NCBI GenBank assembly: GCA_027592325.1
Contig: JAQCKO010000007.1
Coordinates: 1-57,296 of the forward strand
Direction of reading: 5' to 3'
Length of the DNA stretch: 57,296 bases
Source of the DNA: a bacterium
GTDB lineage: Bacteria > Patescibacteriota > Patescibacteriia > UBA9934
The notes under the pieces were generated by a model, which searched no databases, was not told the DNA's origin, and saw nothing but the letters and a program-made list of their open reading frames with translations. Below are positions 8,484 through 16,326 of this stretch, one piece after another. The translations under genes and the position numbers were made by a program. Each line of letters starts with the position of its first letter. The stretch's first letter is position 1.

Positions 8484-9156
8484 AGCAGTACAAGGGAAGG
8501 AAGGAGATGTTTCCTCGCATGATGGCGGTACATCTTGGTTTTACTCCGATATCGTTAAAGATCATTTTTTTAACCCGAAGAATTTTCTCGATCGTAATCC
8601 TGAACCGGGAGAGTTTAATGCGGTTGGGAAAGTTGGTTCGCCTGCATGCGGAGACGAGCTCAAGCTTTGGCTATTTGTGAATCCGAAAACACGGCGCATT
8701 GAAAAATGTAATTGGAAGACGTTTGGATGCGGTTCGGCAATCGCTTCAACATCGATGGCATCGGTGATGGTGCTTGAGAATGGCGGAATGACTCTCGATG
8801 ATGCACGAAAAATGAAACCGCAGCATATTATGGAGCGCCTTGGGGGGCTTCCACAGCGAAAATTCCACTGCTCGGTACTCTGCGATAAGGCGCTACGCGA
8901 TGCGATTAATGATTTTTACCGCCGCGCAGAAGAATTTGATAAAATCATTGTAGAGGCATCGCGCGTAATCGACCCAATTTCAAAAGCCACTGATCGTGAT
9001 ATTGAAGAAGCGGTGCTTGAAGGCGCAGTGACGCTCGAAGCCGTGCAACGCAAGACAAAGGTGGCGGTTGGAAATCCGGCCATTGTCGCCGCCGTCGAAG
9101 ATCTTATCCGGTTTTACCGTGAGAAGTACTTCGGAGCTGATGAGACTCACATCTAA
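8467..9156 (+). CDS. IscU/NifU-like Fe-S scaffold with cysteine-free BFD-like tail
   Basis: Start at 8467 is preferred over the track start at 8326 because residues before it only shadow the upstream gene. The first ~150 of 229 residues are an IscU domain with the three cluster-binding cysteines in GSPACGDELKL, FGCGSAIAS and KFHCSVL. The C-terminal ~75 residues (DRDIEEAVLEGAVTLEAVQRKTK) align by eye with the BFD-type [2Fe-2S] domain of NifU, but all four cysteines are gone and the usual GCGxC is replaced by VGNPA. The scaffold site looks intact, while the second cluster site appears lost. The gene lies between the unknown protein and the ferredoxin. Confidence 0.9.
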   Translation: MSYKAKAVQGKEGDVSSHDGGTSWFYSDIVKDHFFNPKNFLDRNPEPGEFNAVGKVGSPACGDELKLWLFVNPKTRRIEKCNWKTFGCGSAIASTSMASVMVLENGGMTLDDARKMKPQHIMERLGGLPQRKFHCSVLCDKALRDAINDFYRRAEEFDKIIVEASRVIDPISKATDRDIEEAVLEGAVTLEAVQRKTKVAVGNPAIVAAVEDLIRFYREKYFGADETHI

Positions 9157-9170
9157 CATTTCGCTAATAT

Positions 9171-9440
9171 ATGCAGAAGTATAAAATTGTCGTCGACCCG
9201 GACTTATGTATCGGAGCGGCGAGCTGTGTGACCATTGATCCAAATACGTTTATCATGAACGATGAAAATAAGGCCGAGGTTCTGGATCATGGAGAAGCGC
9301 AAGGCGGTCCTACGTACGAACGCGAAATTGAGATGACCGATGATGAGCGTGAAACGCTTATTATGGCAGCAGAATCATGCCCGACTCTTGCGATTTTCGT
9401 TTACGATGAAACAGGCGAGCAGCTGTATCCTGACATGTAG
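9171..9440 (+). CDS. Single-cluster ferredoxin with a missing ligand
   Basis: The 89-residue acidic protein has Cys-Ile-Gly-Ala-Ala-Ser-Cys near the N-terminus and AAESCPTLAI near the C-terminus. This is the spacing of mono-cluster bacterial ferredoxins, but the middle cysteine of CxxCxxC is Ala, leaving three cysteines. Known relatives with such a change carry a [3Fe-4S] cluster or use a non-cysteine fourth ligand. It closes the four-gene Fe-S operon and may pass electrons with the FAD oxidoreductase 300 bp downstream (inference). Confidence 0.85.
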   Translation: MQKYKIVVDPDLCIGAASCVTIDPNTFIMNDENKAEVLDHGEAQGGPTYEREIEMTDDERETLIMAAESCPTLAIFVYDETGEQLYPDM

Positions 9441-9736
9441 ATTCGTTTGGTACCATAACTAGTAGCAAGTAGTTTGGAAACGCGTCATCCCTGAGTGGGC
9501 AGGGATTCATTGAATCACAAGCGGTATACGCCCGGCCTCTGGTCCCCACTTCGATCTTTTGAAGCTACGAGGGGCATGCAGAGCCAGTGGTGACAAAAAA
9601 TACGCAAATTCTCGAGCGCAGCGAGAGATCCATTCGCACAGATCCCTCACATCCATTCGGGAATTTACGAACTGACTATGCAGCCGCTGACATCGCACCT
9701 CACTCCTCCAACCTCTAACCTTTCACTCCTCTCACT
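9441..9736. repeat. Intergenic repeat mosaic
   Basis: No gene is seen. The gap holds a CTAGTAGCAAGTAG tract, a CATCCCTGAGTGGGCAGGGAT hairpin, a CAGAGCCAGTGGTGAC stretch, an inverted copy of the CTCGAGCGCAGCGAGAG module with CTCACATCCATTCGGGAATT, and CTCCAACCTCTAACC. Every element has a partner in the 6372-6661 gap or at 31.3 kb. Confidence 0.7.
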
Positions 9737-10915
9737 ATGAACATTCTCATCATCGGCGGTGGTATTTGCGGCACAACAGCCGCGGGAGAGCTGCGAAAGG
9801 CATTGCCTGATGCAAGCATCACTATTTTTGAGGAAGAGTATCACCGACTGTATTCGCGTGTTCTCCTTCCACACTATCTCAAAGGAAAGGTTGAGCGTGA
9901 AAAGGTCTTTTTGAAATCACTTGAATGGTATTCGGAGCAGAATATTGAACTATTGACGGGCGTTCGCGCAGAAGGAATTGACACGAAGAATCAATTTGTC
10001 TTTGCAAATTACGGACGTGAGTATCCTTACGACAAGCTCCTTCTTGCGACGGGTCACGATGTACGGCTCGCGTCAGAGGATGCCCGCGGGGTGCATTATT
10101 TACGAACGCTCGATGATGCGGACGGGATTCTAGCACGTATCAAAACACTTCGCGCAGACGGAGAAAAGACGCATGCGGTTGTGTATGGCGGTGGATTTAT
10201 TGCTCTCGAATTCCTCAATGCCTTTCATCAGTTTGACTTGGAGACCACGCTTCTTCTGCGGTCGCGCTTTTTTTCTCAGAGCCTAGGGGAGAATGGCCAC
10301 AATCTCCTCCTTACTCATGCGGAAAATCAAGGCGTGAAGATTCTCACGGAAGTAGAAGATATTGAACTCGTAAAAAATGGAGAAGATTTGACCGGTATTC
10401 GAGCGGGTGGCGGAACAATTCCAGCGAAAATACTTGGCGTTGGCCTTGGGAATCATCTTGATGAAGCGTATTACAAAGTAGCGGGTATCGATTTTGGCAA
10501 TGGGATTATTGTGAATCAGAAATTCGAAACTTCAGCAGAACATGTCTATGCCGCAGGTGATATTGTGCAATATCCTGATGTATTATTGGGCGCTCATATG
10601 CGCTACGGGAATTATATGAATGCCATGATGCATGGACGATTTGTCGCGAAGGCAATAGCAGGAAGTGCCGAAGAGATGTCGCTTGTTTCTAGCTATGCGA
10701 CAAATCTTCTTGGGAAAGAAATTGTCATGGTAGGAGATACGCGTCGCAGTGAAGTTAATGAAATAGAAGTTGTACACGAAGCGGAAGGAGAGCTTGTTGA
10801 AGTCTTTTCGCGCGGAGGTCGTGCTGTTGGAGGCATTATGATAGGCTATACAAAACCTCGCGCTACGATTACGAAAGCGATTAAAGAGAACATCCGCTAT
10901 GAAAACCCGTCTTGA
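9737..10915 (+). CDS. FAD/NAD(P)-dependent oxidoreductase (rubredoxin/ferredoxin reductase type)
   Basis: The 392-residue class I pyridine nucleotide-disulfide oxidoreductase-fold protein has an N-terminal FAD-binding GGGICGTTAAGEL (about 7-19) and a central NAD(P)-binding VYGGGFIALEF. A second FAD motif, VYAAGDIVQYPD, is also present. There is no CxxxxC redox disulfide, so it is not a thioredoxin or lipoamide reductase. It fits NAD(P)H:rubredoxin or ferredoxin reductases. The ferredoxin gene just upstream is a plausible partner, though a repeat-filled gap separates them. It overlaps the next gene by 17 bases. Confidence 0.85.
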   Translation: MNILIIGGGICGTTAAGELRKALPDASITIFEEEYHRLYSRVLLPHYLKGKVEREKVFLKSLEWYSEQNIELLTGVRAEGIDTKNQFVFANYGREYPYDKLLLATGHDVRLASEDARGVHYLRTLDDADGILARIKTLRADGEKTHAVVYGGGFIALEFLNAFHQFDLETTLLLRSRFFSQSLGENGHNLLLTHAENQGVKILTEVEDIELVKNGEDLTGIRAGGGTIPAKILGVGLGNHLDEAYYKVAGIDFGNGIIVNQKFETSAEHVYAAGDIVQYPDVLLGAHMRYGNYMNAMMHGRFVAKAIAGSAEEMSLVSSYATNLLGKEIVMVGDTRRSEVNEIEVVHEAEGELVEVFSRGGRAVGGIMIGYTKPRATITKAIKENIRYENPS

Positions 10916-11963
10916 TGCGATTAAGACTTACGAATTAGATGAAAGCGATATCAATTTTGGGATTGAGCGCCTTTCAGATCAGCTTCTTCAAGCTTGGGAG
11001 GGGATGGCACAAATTTCACTGCCAAAATCATACCGCGATGTAGAAAATGTCGTTATCGTTGGGATGGGCGGGTCAGCTCTGGGCGCACAGCTGCTTTGGT
11101 ATGGTTGGCTTGATCAATTAAGCGTACCGGTAGAAATTGTGAATAATTATACGCTTCCAGCGCATGTCGGCAGCAAAACGCTTCTTGTTCTCTCGAGCTA
11201 CTCAGGAAATACCGAAGAGATTCTTGAGGCGCTGAAGCAGGCAAGAAAAACAAAGGCGAAGCTTTTTGTTATTGCATCGGGTGGAAAACTCAAATCGGCG
11301 GCTATTCGCTACAAAATCCCATACTACTGTTTTGATCCCGGCGAACTTGCTCCAAAGCCGCGTCTAGCGGTTGGATTTTCTCTTGGCGCGATGACGGGAC
11401 TTATGTCGGCACTCGGATGCGTAAAACTAGGCAAAGATGCAAAGGAGGAGATGCTCATGGCTATGGAAGAAGTTGTCTCTGTTTCAAGCATGCATGTGAA
11501 AGAAAAAAAGAATCCAGCGAAAACCGTGGCGGCCGAATTGCATGGGCGGGAATTGTTGATTGTCGCAGCGGATCATCTCATAGGGAATGCGCATGTGCTA
11601 CGTAATCAAATTCACGAAACGGCAAAGCAATACGCGCACTTTTTGACCCTGCCAGAATTGAACCATCATTTACTTGAGGGGATGTCTCATCCAAAGTTGG
11701 CGATTGAGAATATGACGGTGCTTATGATTCGCTCAGAGCTCTATCATGCACGAACAAAAAAGCGTTTCGATATTACCGCGGGTGTCTTTGAAGAGCAGGG
11801 GGCGCGCGTCGTGGAATATGATACCGGCGGGCCGAGCAACGAGGCGGAAGTTGCAGAAGTGTTGCAATGGGGGAGCTTTCTTGCCTACTACATGGCAATG
11901 ATGAATGACCTCGACCCGGGGGAGATCCCGTTCGTCGATCGCTTCAAAGCGGAATTGGGCTAG
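10899..11963 (+). CDS. Bifunctional phosphoglucose/phosphomannose isomerase (SIS domains)
   Basis: The 354-residue protein has two SIS domains, with VVIVGMGGSALGAQLL and LLVLSSYSGNTEEILEAL forming the sugar-phosphate site and a C-terminal LPELNHHLLEGMSHP region carrying the conserved Asn-His. The architecture and length match the short bifunctional PGI/PMI family known from archaea and some bacteria rather than the ~550-residue classical PGI. It would feed glycolysis and, with GalU, surface-sugar precursors. It is translationally overlapped with the oxidoreductase. Confidence 0.85.
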   Translation: MKTRLDAIKTYELDESDINFGIERLSDQLLQAWEGMAQISLPKSYRDVENVVIVGMGGSALGAQLLWYGWLDQLSVPVEIVNNYTLPAHVGSKTLLVLSSYSGNTEEILEALKQARKTKAKLFVIASGGKLKSAAIRYKIPYYCFDPGELAPKPRLAVGFSLGAMTGLMSALGCVKLGKDAKEEMLMAMEEVVSVSSMHVKEKKNPAKTVAAELHGRELLIVAADHLIGNAHVLRNQIHETAKQYAHFLTLPELNHHLLEGMSHPKLAIENMTVLMIRSELYHARTKKRFDITAGVFEEQGARVVEYDTGGPSNEAEVAEVLQWGSFLAYYMAMMNDLDPGEIPFVDRFKAELG

Positions 11964-12313
11964 AAATACTCAAATCACCGTTTCGTACATTTGCAAGTTG
12001 TGACGAAATCGCTTCGCTTCTTCGTCACAACGGCGGCGATAGGCGCCGCCGTTAGCTGAAATATTCCTTTTCTTATTCGAGCTACCGCCCAATTATTTTA
12101 AAAATTTGGAAATTTTTAAAACAACCGACCGTCGTCGGAAAAGAAAACGAATACATCAGCTAACAGCGTATATCTGGTTCGCGCTTGCCTAACGGCAAAT
12201 GCTCACCCATATTGCTCCCTGCGGTCGCAACATCAGATATACGCGAACGTTGTGACGAAATCGCTTCGCTTTTTCGTACAACTTAGTAATTCGTAACCCT
12301 TTTGAAAATGAAG
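11964..12313. repeat. Intergenic nested inverted repeats
   Basis: No gene is seen. TTGTGACGAAATCGCTTCGC is present at both ends (about 11998 and 12250), and the first copy closes on itself as a hairpin. GTTAGCTGAA... is inverted as ...CAGCTAAC, and the centre is a perfect 12-bp palindrome of A and T only (12096-12121). GCGTATATCTG is inverted as CAGATATACGC near the right end. The whole looks like one folded element of about 280 bp. Confidence 0.6.
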
Positions 12314-12350
12314 ACCCCCTCCTGCGACCTACGCAAGGAGGGGGTTGAGT
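12314..12350. terminator. Strong hairpin at the end of the large membrane-protein gene
   Basis: ACCCCCTCCT pairs with AGGAGGGGGT over 10 bp. The plus strand continues GAGTTTTTTTT; the minus strand enters through the A tract and leaves into TCTTCATTTT. It sits between the element at 12 kb and the end of the 12371 CDS and could stop transcription from either side. Confidence 0.7.
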
Positions 12351-12370
12351 TTTTTTTGGTTCGCGCGACC

Positions 12371-14332
12371 CTAACGCGTTCCAAACGGGTCGGCGGCAAC
12401 CTCGGCGCCGAAGATGGTCTCGACCACGCCACCGAAGGTACCCGCACAGAGGAGCAGCATGGCGCCAAGCATCGTCAGTGCCAGAAGCACGTAGAAGCTG
12501 CGAAGGATAGCCGTCATTGCGCCATCAATGAGATTCTCCTTTTTCTCTTGCGTGATCGCGTCTCGCCAGTTGCGCGTCAGCTCAGCTAGCACAACAATTG
12601 AGAGAAGGGCGCTGTACCCGAGACCGGCAAGCGTCGTGATGCCGGCTTCCATGCTGAACTGACGGAGGGTATACAGCGCTGCTGACCCAGTCAGTCCGAG
12701 CATGAGGAACAGCGCTACCGCATTCACTACCACCGAAAAGATGATCAGCATCCCGGTGATGGGTGCCGGTTTCTTTTTTGGGTTCGGATAGCTTTGAGAG
12801 TCGATGTTAATCCGATCCGGTTCGTCTGCACTCGTATCGCGCGAACCTTGGAGGAAGCTCAGGAAGCTGTCCCCAGGGTTGATCGCGCCCGCGCTCGTCA
12901 TGATCTTGTTGAGCGCGGTTTCAAGCGGCGGGAAGCCGAATCGAACGCCAAACACCGTGATTCCGGCAAGCAGCGTTTGGGCCATCATCTTGCGAATTAG
13001 TCCCAGGTCCCTCATCGCTTCTCCAGCGTTCTGTGAGAGCCAGATGAGGTTACTGCCGAGGGTGTAAACACCGAAGGAGGCTCCGCCAACCAGGTCGATG
13101 ACCATGGTTGTCGGTACAGCGAGCAGCAGAGCAGCGGGAATGCCGGCGAGCAAGGCTGCGCTCACCACCCAACTCATGCGCATCTTGGCCGCGGACCCAT
13201 TCCACATGGCGTCACGCAAGTCATGGAGCGCGTGGAAGCTGAACCAGCCGGGCCAGTACTCGCTTGCGCGCAGATCCGCAACGAGCGGCATGATCATGAC
13301 GAACTTCGCAGCCTTCATGTCATCGAATGGCAGGCTGGTGAGACCATGCCTCTCAATCACGGCGCGCAGCTCGTCCTGGTCATCCTTCTGCCACGCGGTG
13401 AGCGCAGCAAGGGCGCGGACGGCCGCGCCATCGAGGGTAGCCGCTTCGTCCTTCGGCGGCGTATAGCCCTCGAAGGTCTGCCAGCACAGGTAGAGGCCGC
13501 CAAAGGCCCCCATCAGCTGAAGAAGGCCAGTGACAACCATCAGCCGCAAGCTGACAGCCTGATACCACCAGCGCCCTTCAAGCACAACCCACTTCCCAAG
13601 GCCTTCGTAGATGCCGATGGTCAACAGGGTCATCCAGCCGGTCGCGCAGGCAAAGACCAGGACGGTCAATACCGCGGTTCCCAGCCAGGCCATGGCGACG
13701 GAATCAATCTTCGGCGTCTTGATGCCGAAAATCTGGTCATGGTCGAGTTTTGCGTACTCCAGCAAGACCTTTCGCAGCTTGCGCAGCGTCGCCTGGAAGG
13801 CCGTGTCTCTGGCTTCTTTGGCCGCTTCTTTGCGCCTCAGGCCCTCCATAATGCGCGCTAGCACGGGGAGCTTGTCGGCATCCTCGAACTGGTGTCGTTC
13901 GGCTGCCTTCTCGATGGTGGCGGTGACTTTGGTCTGCAGCGCAGCCTTGTCTAGCTCGAACTTCGGCTGACCTTGTTGGGCTCCTTGCCTGCGTTTGATC
14001 GCCCCCTTCAGACTGTCCGACGCCTCGTTGAGCGCCCGGAATATCACCATGATCACGGCGCGTAGGCGCGGATCAGGTACTAAGTGAGTCAGTGCGCTGA
14101 GCACGTTCATGAGGAACTGCAGTGCCGTCGGCGATATACCAACATGGTTCAATGCCGCGTCGACGGCGTCGGTCAGCCTTGCGGCCAAATCCGTTGCCGG
14201 GGTGTCCTTGTCTACCTTGCTGAAGAAATTCTGGATGAAGTCATCCGTCAGCTCTCCAGCAATGGCAGATTGGAATCCCGCATCCGTAAGCGCGTTTCCA
14301 AGGAAGCTCTTCACACTGTCGATGTTTGACAT
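12371..14332 (-). CDS. Unknown large multi-spanning membrane protein, GC-rich
   Basis: Start placed at 14332 (MSNIDSVKSFLG), 8 bases after a GGAG. The longer ORF from 14434 begins inside its own promoter. The 653 residues have a soluble, helical, charged N-terminal third (about 1-200, including KAAERHQFEDADK and RRKEAAKEARD). About eight to ten hydrophobic segments follow, for example SVAMAWLGTAVLTVLVFACA, WVVSAALLAGIPAALLLAV and FYVLLALTMLGAMLLLCAG. I do not recognise the family. A Pro/Lys-rich linker (SYPNPKKKPAPI) precedes the last three segments. The gene is divergent from two secreted proteins and shares a duplicated promoter sequence with them, so the three are probably regulated together. 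Confidence 0.8.
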   Translation of the reverse strand: MSNIDSVKSFLGNALTDAGFQSAIAGELTDDFIQNFFSKVDKDTPATDLAARLTDAVDAALNHVGISPTALQFLMNVLSALTHLVPDPRLRAVIMVIFRALNEASDSLKGAIKRRQGAQQGQPKFELDKAALQTKVTATIEKAAERHQFEDADKLPVLARIMEGLRRKEAAKEARDTAFQATLRKLRKVLLEYAKLDHDQIFGIKTPKIDSVAMAWLGTAVLTVLVFACATGWMTLLTIGIYEGLGKWVVLEGRWWYQAVSLRLMVVTGLLQLMGAFGGLYLCWQTFEGYTPPKDEAATLDGAAVRALAALTAWQKDDQDELRAVIERHGLTSLPFDDMKAAKFVMIMPLVADLRASEYWPGWFSFHALHDLRDAMWNGSAAKMRMSWVVSAALLAGIPAALLLAVPTTMVIDLVGGASFGVYTLGSNLIWLSQNAGEAMRDLGLIRKMMAQTLLAGITVFGVRFGFPPLETALNKIMTSAGAINPGDSFLSFLQGSRDTSADEPDRINIDSQSYPNPKKKPAPITGMLIIFSVVVNAVALFLMLGLTGSAALYTLRQFSMEAGITTLAGLGYSALLSIVVLAELTRNWRDAITQEKKENLIDGAMTAILRSFYVLLALTMLGAMLLLCAGTFGGVVETIFGAEVAADPFGTR

Positions 14333-14405
14333 CTTGATCTCCAGTATCTGTTGTTGTCTTTTATGGAACGAATTGAGCAGTCTCATGAGCTGAGACTGAC
14401 CGCAA

Positions 14406-14434
14406 AACGTACCATAAAATACCCATTTTGTCAA
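14406..14434 (-). promoter_or_regulatory. Promoter of the large membrane-protein gene, twin copy 1
   Basis: On the minus strand TTGACA, a 17-base spacer and TACGTT lie about 70 bases before the chosen start. The 31 bases around it (14405-14435) are repeated exactly in inverted orientation at 14478-14508. Confidence 0.85.
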
Positions 14435-14478
14435 TCTATTTCATGAATCATGCATGCTGAGCGAAATTCCTGTCGATA

Positions 14479-14507
14479 TTGACAAAATGGGTATTTTATG
14501 GTACGTT
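14479..14507 (+). promoter_or_regulatory. Promoter of the secreted-protein pair, twin copy 2
   Basis: TTGACA, a 17-base spacer and TACGTT are identical base for base, including the spacer, to the minus-strand promoter 42 bp away. Conservation of the spacer suggests a bound regulator or a recent duplication rather than only RNA polymerase contacts. Confidence 0.85.
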
Positions 14508-14572
14508 TACACGTCGAGTTTTGAACGGAATAAGCCGTTTCACGACTCGTAATCTTCGATACGGAGCTACTC

Positions 14573-15103
14573 ATGTTCATTTACCTGTTTTTGGTGTCAT
14601 TTTTTGCTTTCGCCCAGCCTGTGCAGCAGCCGCTGCCGGGCGGTGTCTGGGCGCAGCCCTGGGGCCAGCCCATGTGGGGTCAGCCTCAGGTGGTCGCCGT
14701 CCCAAGGGGGGTGGTGAACCGCATGGCGGGCGCCCAACGCCGCCTCGTGCAGACTGCACGTCCCGTGGCCATTGGGCCGCCCGGGGCCATGGTCGTGCCC
14801 GGCTTCGGCTGGGGTGGCCAGGCTCAGGTGGCAGGACCCATGTGGGCCGCACGCATCGAAGAGGGTGAGTACCTGCGCGAGCGTGTGCAAACCCTCGAGG
14901 AACAGGCGTTATGGACAAATATTCGTCTGAACCGCTTGGAGCAAGTCGTGCAGGGGCACATGTCCATGCCTCCCGCACGGCGCGAGCCAAATTCCGCTCC
15001 GCTGGCGGATGACCCGCCAGCGAGCACCCCAAACCTGGCCCGGCCCGTCACCGAGTACTGTCTCGGAAATATGTGCTGGAAAATCCGTTCCTGGAGGGAG
15101 TGA
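14573..15103 (+). CDS. Secreted Pro/Gly/Trp-rich protein with C-terminal coiled coil
   Basis: The 176 residues begin with a short signal peptide (MFIYLFLVSFFAFAQ, likely cleaved after FAFA). A low-complexity stretch rich in Gln, Pro, Trp and Gly (QPWGQPMWGQPQ) follows, then a helical EGEYLRERVQTLEEQALW segment that could form a coiled coil, and a C-terminal CLGNMC pair. GGAG lies 8-11 bases before the ATG. No family is recognised. It is followed directly by another secreted protein (TGATGATG overlap) and read from the twin promoter. Confidence 0.75.
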   Translation: MFIYLFLVSFFAFAQPVQQPLPGGVWAQPWGQPMWGQPQVVAVPRGVVNRMAGAQRRLVQTARPVAIGPPGAMVVPGFGWGGQAQVAGPMWAARIEEGEYLRERVQTLEEQALWTNIRLNRLEQVVQGHMSMPPARREPNSAPLADDPPASTPNLARPVTEYCLGNMCWKIRSWRE

Positions 15104-15105
15104 TG

Positions 15106-15825
15106 ATGAGCTTCGTCTTGATGTTCTTCTTCTCCCTCGCCGCCATGGCGGGGGATACGAATGCCGATGCGCTGACGGCGCTCCAGAACACTCAGACGGT
15201 AACGTTTGGGGTCCTGGAGGACATCATTGGTGTTGTGGAGCAGAACGCTGCTGCCATCAGGAGTATGGATTCCAGCGCTGCGACCACGCGCTCTGTCCCT
15301 CCTGCACCTGCAGCAGTTCCCGCGCCCGCAATGCCGGAACTGGTCAGCAAGTACCAGTGTTACATCGCGGATGGGAATCATCCGCCGCAGGCGTACGCGC
15401 GGGTGTTCAACCCGAGCCCCTATGCGATCGAAATTCGCATCGGTGGCGCGGCGGTGCCGGTCTACCGGCGTATGATCAATCCCGCGACGGGTATGTCTGT
15501 CGAGGTACCGGTCACGGGCAGGGCCCCGAACGGCGCGTTGTTCATGCGGCTGGATGCGGGGCAGACCTGCTACCTGGCCATCATGGACAATGAAGTCCCT
15601 GCCCGTACGGTGGTTGAGGCCCGCGCTTTCGAGCCACTCACCACCACTCGGACGGTCATCGCCCAGGCGGTGACTCTCGATGGAGTCTCGGCCGCGAATG
15701 CATTCCTGCCCGTTATGGGTGGATGTACGGTGCGTCAAACGATGTACCAGCACCAGTTCTTCGGAACTCGGGTGCCGGTGCAATTCGGGCCCGGTTGGTG
15801 GAGTCCTCTAAGCTGTCCTAGCTGA
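15106..15825 (+). CDS. Secreted protein of unknown function, GC-rich
   Basis: Start at 15106 (or 15103) follows GGAGGGAG at the end of the upstream gene; the track start at 15073 lies inside that gene. The 239 residues have a signal peptide (MSFVLMFFFSLAAMAGDT), a helical region with DIIGVVEQNAAAIRSMD, a Pro/Ala linker (PPAPAAVPAPAMP) and a C-terminal beta-rich domain with three to four cysteines (YQCYIADG, QTCYLAIMDN, GGCTVRQ), possibly disulfide-linked. The family is not recognised. It ends at a strong terminator. Confidence 0.75.
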   Translation: MSFVLMFFFSLAAMAGDTNADALTALQNTQTVTFGVLEDIIGVVEQNAAAIRSMDSSAATTRSVPPAPAAVPAPAMPELVSKYQCYIADGNHPPQAYARVFNPSPYAIEIRIGGAAVPVYRRMINPATGMSVEVPVTGRAPNGALFMRLDAGQTCYLAIMDNEVPARTVVEARAFEPLTTTRTVIAQAVTLDGVSAANAFLPVMGGCTVRQTMYQHQFFGTRVPVQFGPGWWSPLSCPS

Positions 15826-15841
15826 GGCACCGTCAACGTCA

Positions 15842-15880
15842 AACGCCCACCCGGCGATCCGGGCGGGCGTTCTTCTTTTT
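15842..15880 (+). terminator. Strong intrinsic terminator
   Basis: CGCCC-A-CCCGG, loop CGAT, CCGGG-C-GGGCG is followed by TTCTTCTTTTT. It separates the GC-rich block from the convergent pilin cluster. Confidence 0.9.
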
Positions 15881-15897
15881 CACAATTTCTATGTATG

Positions 15898-16281
15898 TTA
15901 TCCAGAGACTCCAGCCGTTGTTAAGCTGCTAAGAACGAATTGGGTAATCGCATATGCAGAAAGCATGATAATGATTCCCACAACGCCATTGAGAAGCAAT
16001 TTCTTGGCCTTTTTAATATTATCGTCACTTCCCCCAGCGGTTGCCCAGAGGAATCCGGCATAAATCACCATAACAAGGAAGACGATCCCAAGAAGTCCAA
16101 GAAGAATGCTAATGACAGTACCAATGGTTTCTTCAAGACTCTGGTCATTAAGATCCGCAGCATCATTTACTTGGCCAAGACCGACATCAATTTCGACGGC
16201 GTGAGCAGTGAATGAGAGGCCGAATAGGCCGGTGAGGGCAATGATTCCGATCGTAGAGATCTTTTTAAGCGCATTTGTCAT
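15898..16281 (-). CDS. TrbC/VirB2-like pilin protein 1
   Basis: The 127-residue protein has a signal peptide ending in TAHAVE, a short acidic mature N-terminus and two hydrophobic helices (TVISILLGLLGIVFLVMVIYAGFLWATAG and VVGIIIMLSAYAITQFVL). A small polar loop, GGSDDNIKKAKKLL, joins them. This is the pattern of VirB2/TrbC conjugative pilins and of pilin-like proteins common in CPR genomes. It is last in a run of six similar genes. A TATAAT lies about 17 bases before the ATG. Confidence 0.8.
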   Translation of the reverse strand: MTNALKKISTIGIIALTGLFGLSFTAHAVEIDVGLGQVNDAADLNDQSLEETIGTVISILLGLLGIVFLVMVIYAGFLWATAGGSDDNIKKAKKLLLNGVVGIIIMLSAYAITQFVLSSLTTAGVSG

Positions 16282-16326
16282 AAGATATGTTTAGTCGATT
16301 ATACCAAATTATTCGTGGCGCGTGTA

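Noticed and set aside
13223-13861. 212-residue plus-strand ORF inside the large membrane-protein gene
   Set aside because: It is a shadow ORF of a GC-rich gene whose minus strand has membrane helices, ribosome site, promoter and terminator.
14824-15783. 319-residue minus-strand ORF opposite the secreted proteins
   Set aside because: It is a shadow in GC-rich DNA. The plus strand has signal peptides, ribosome sites, a promoter and a terminator.
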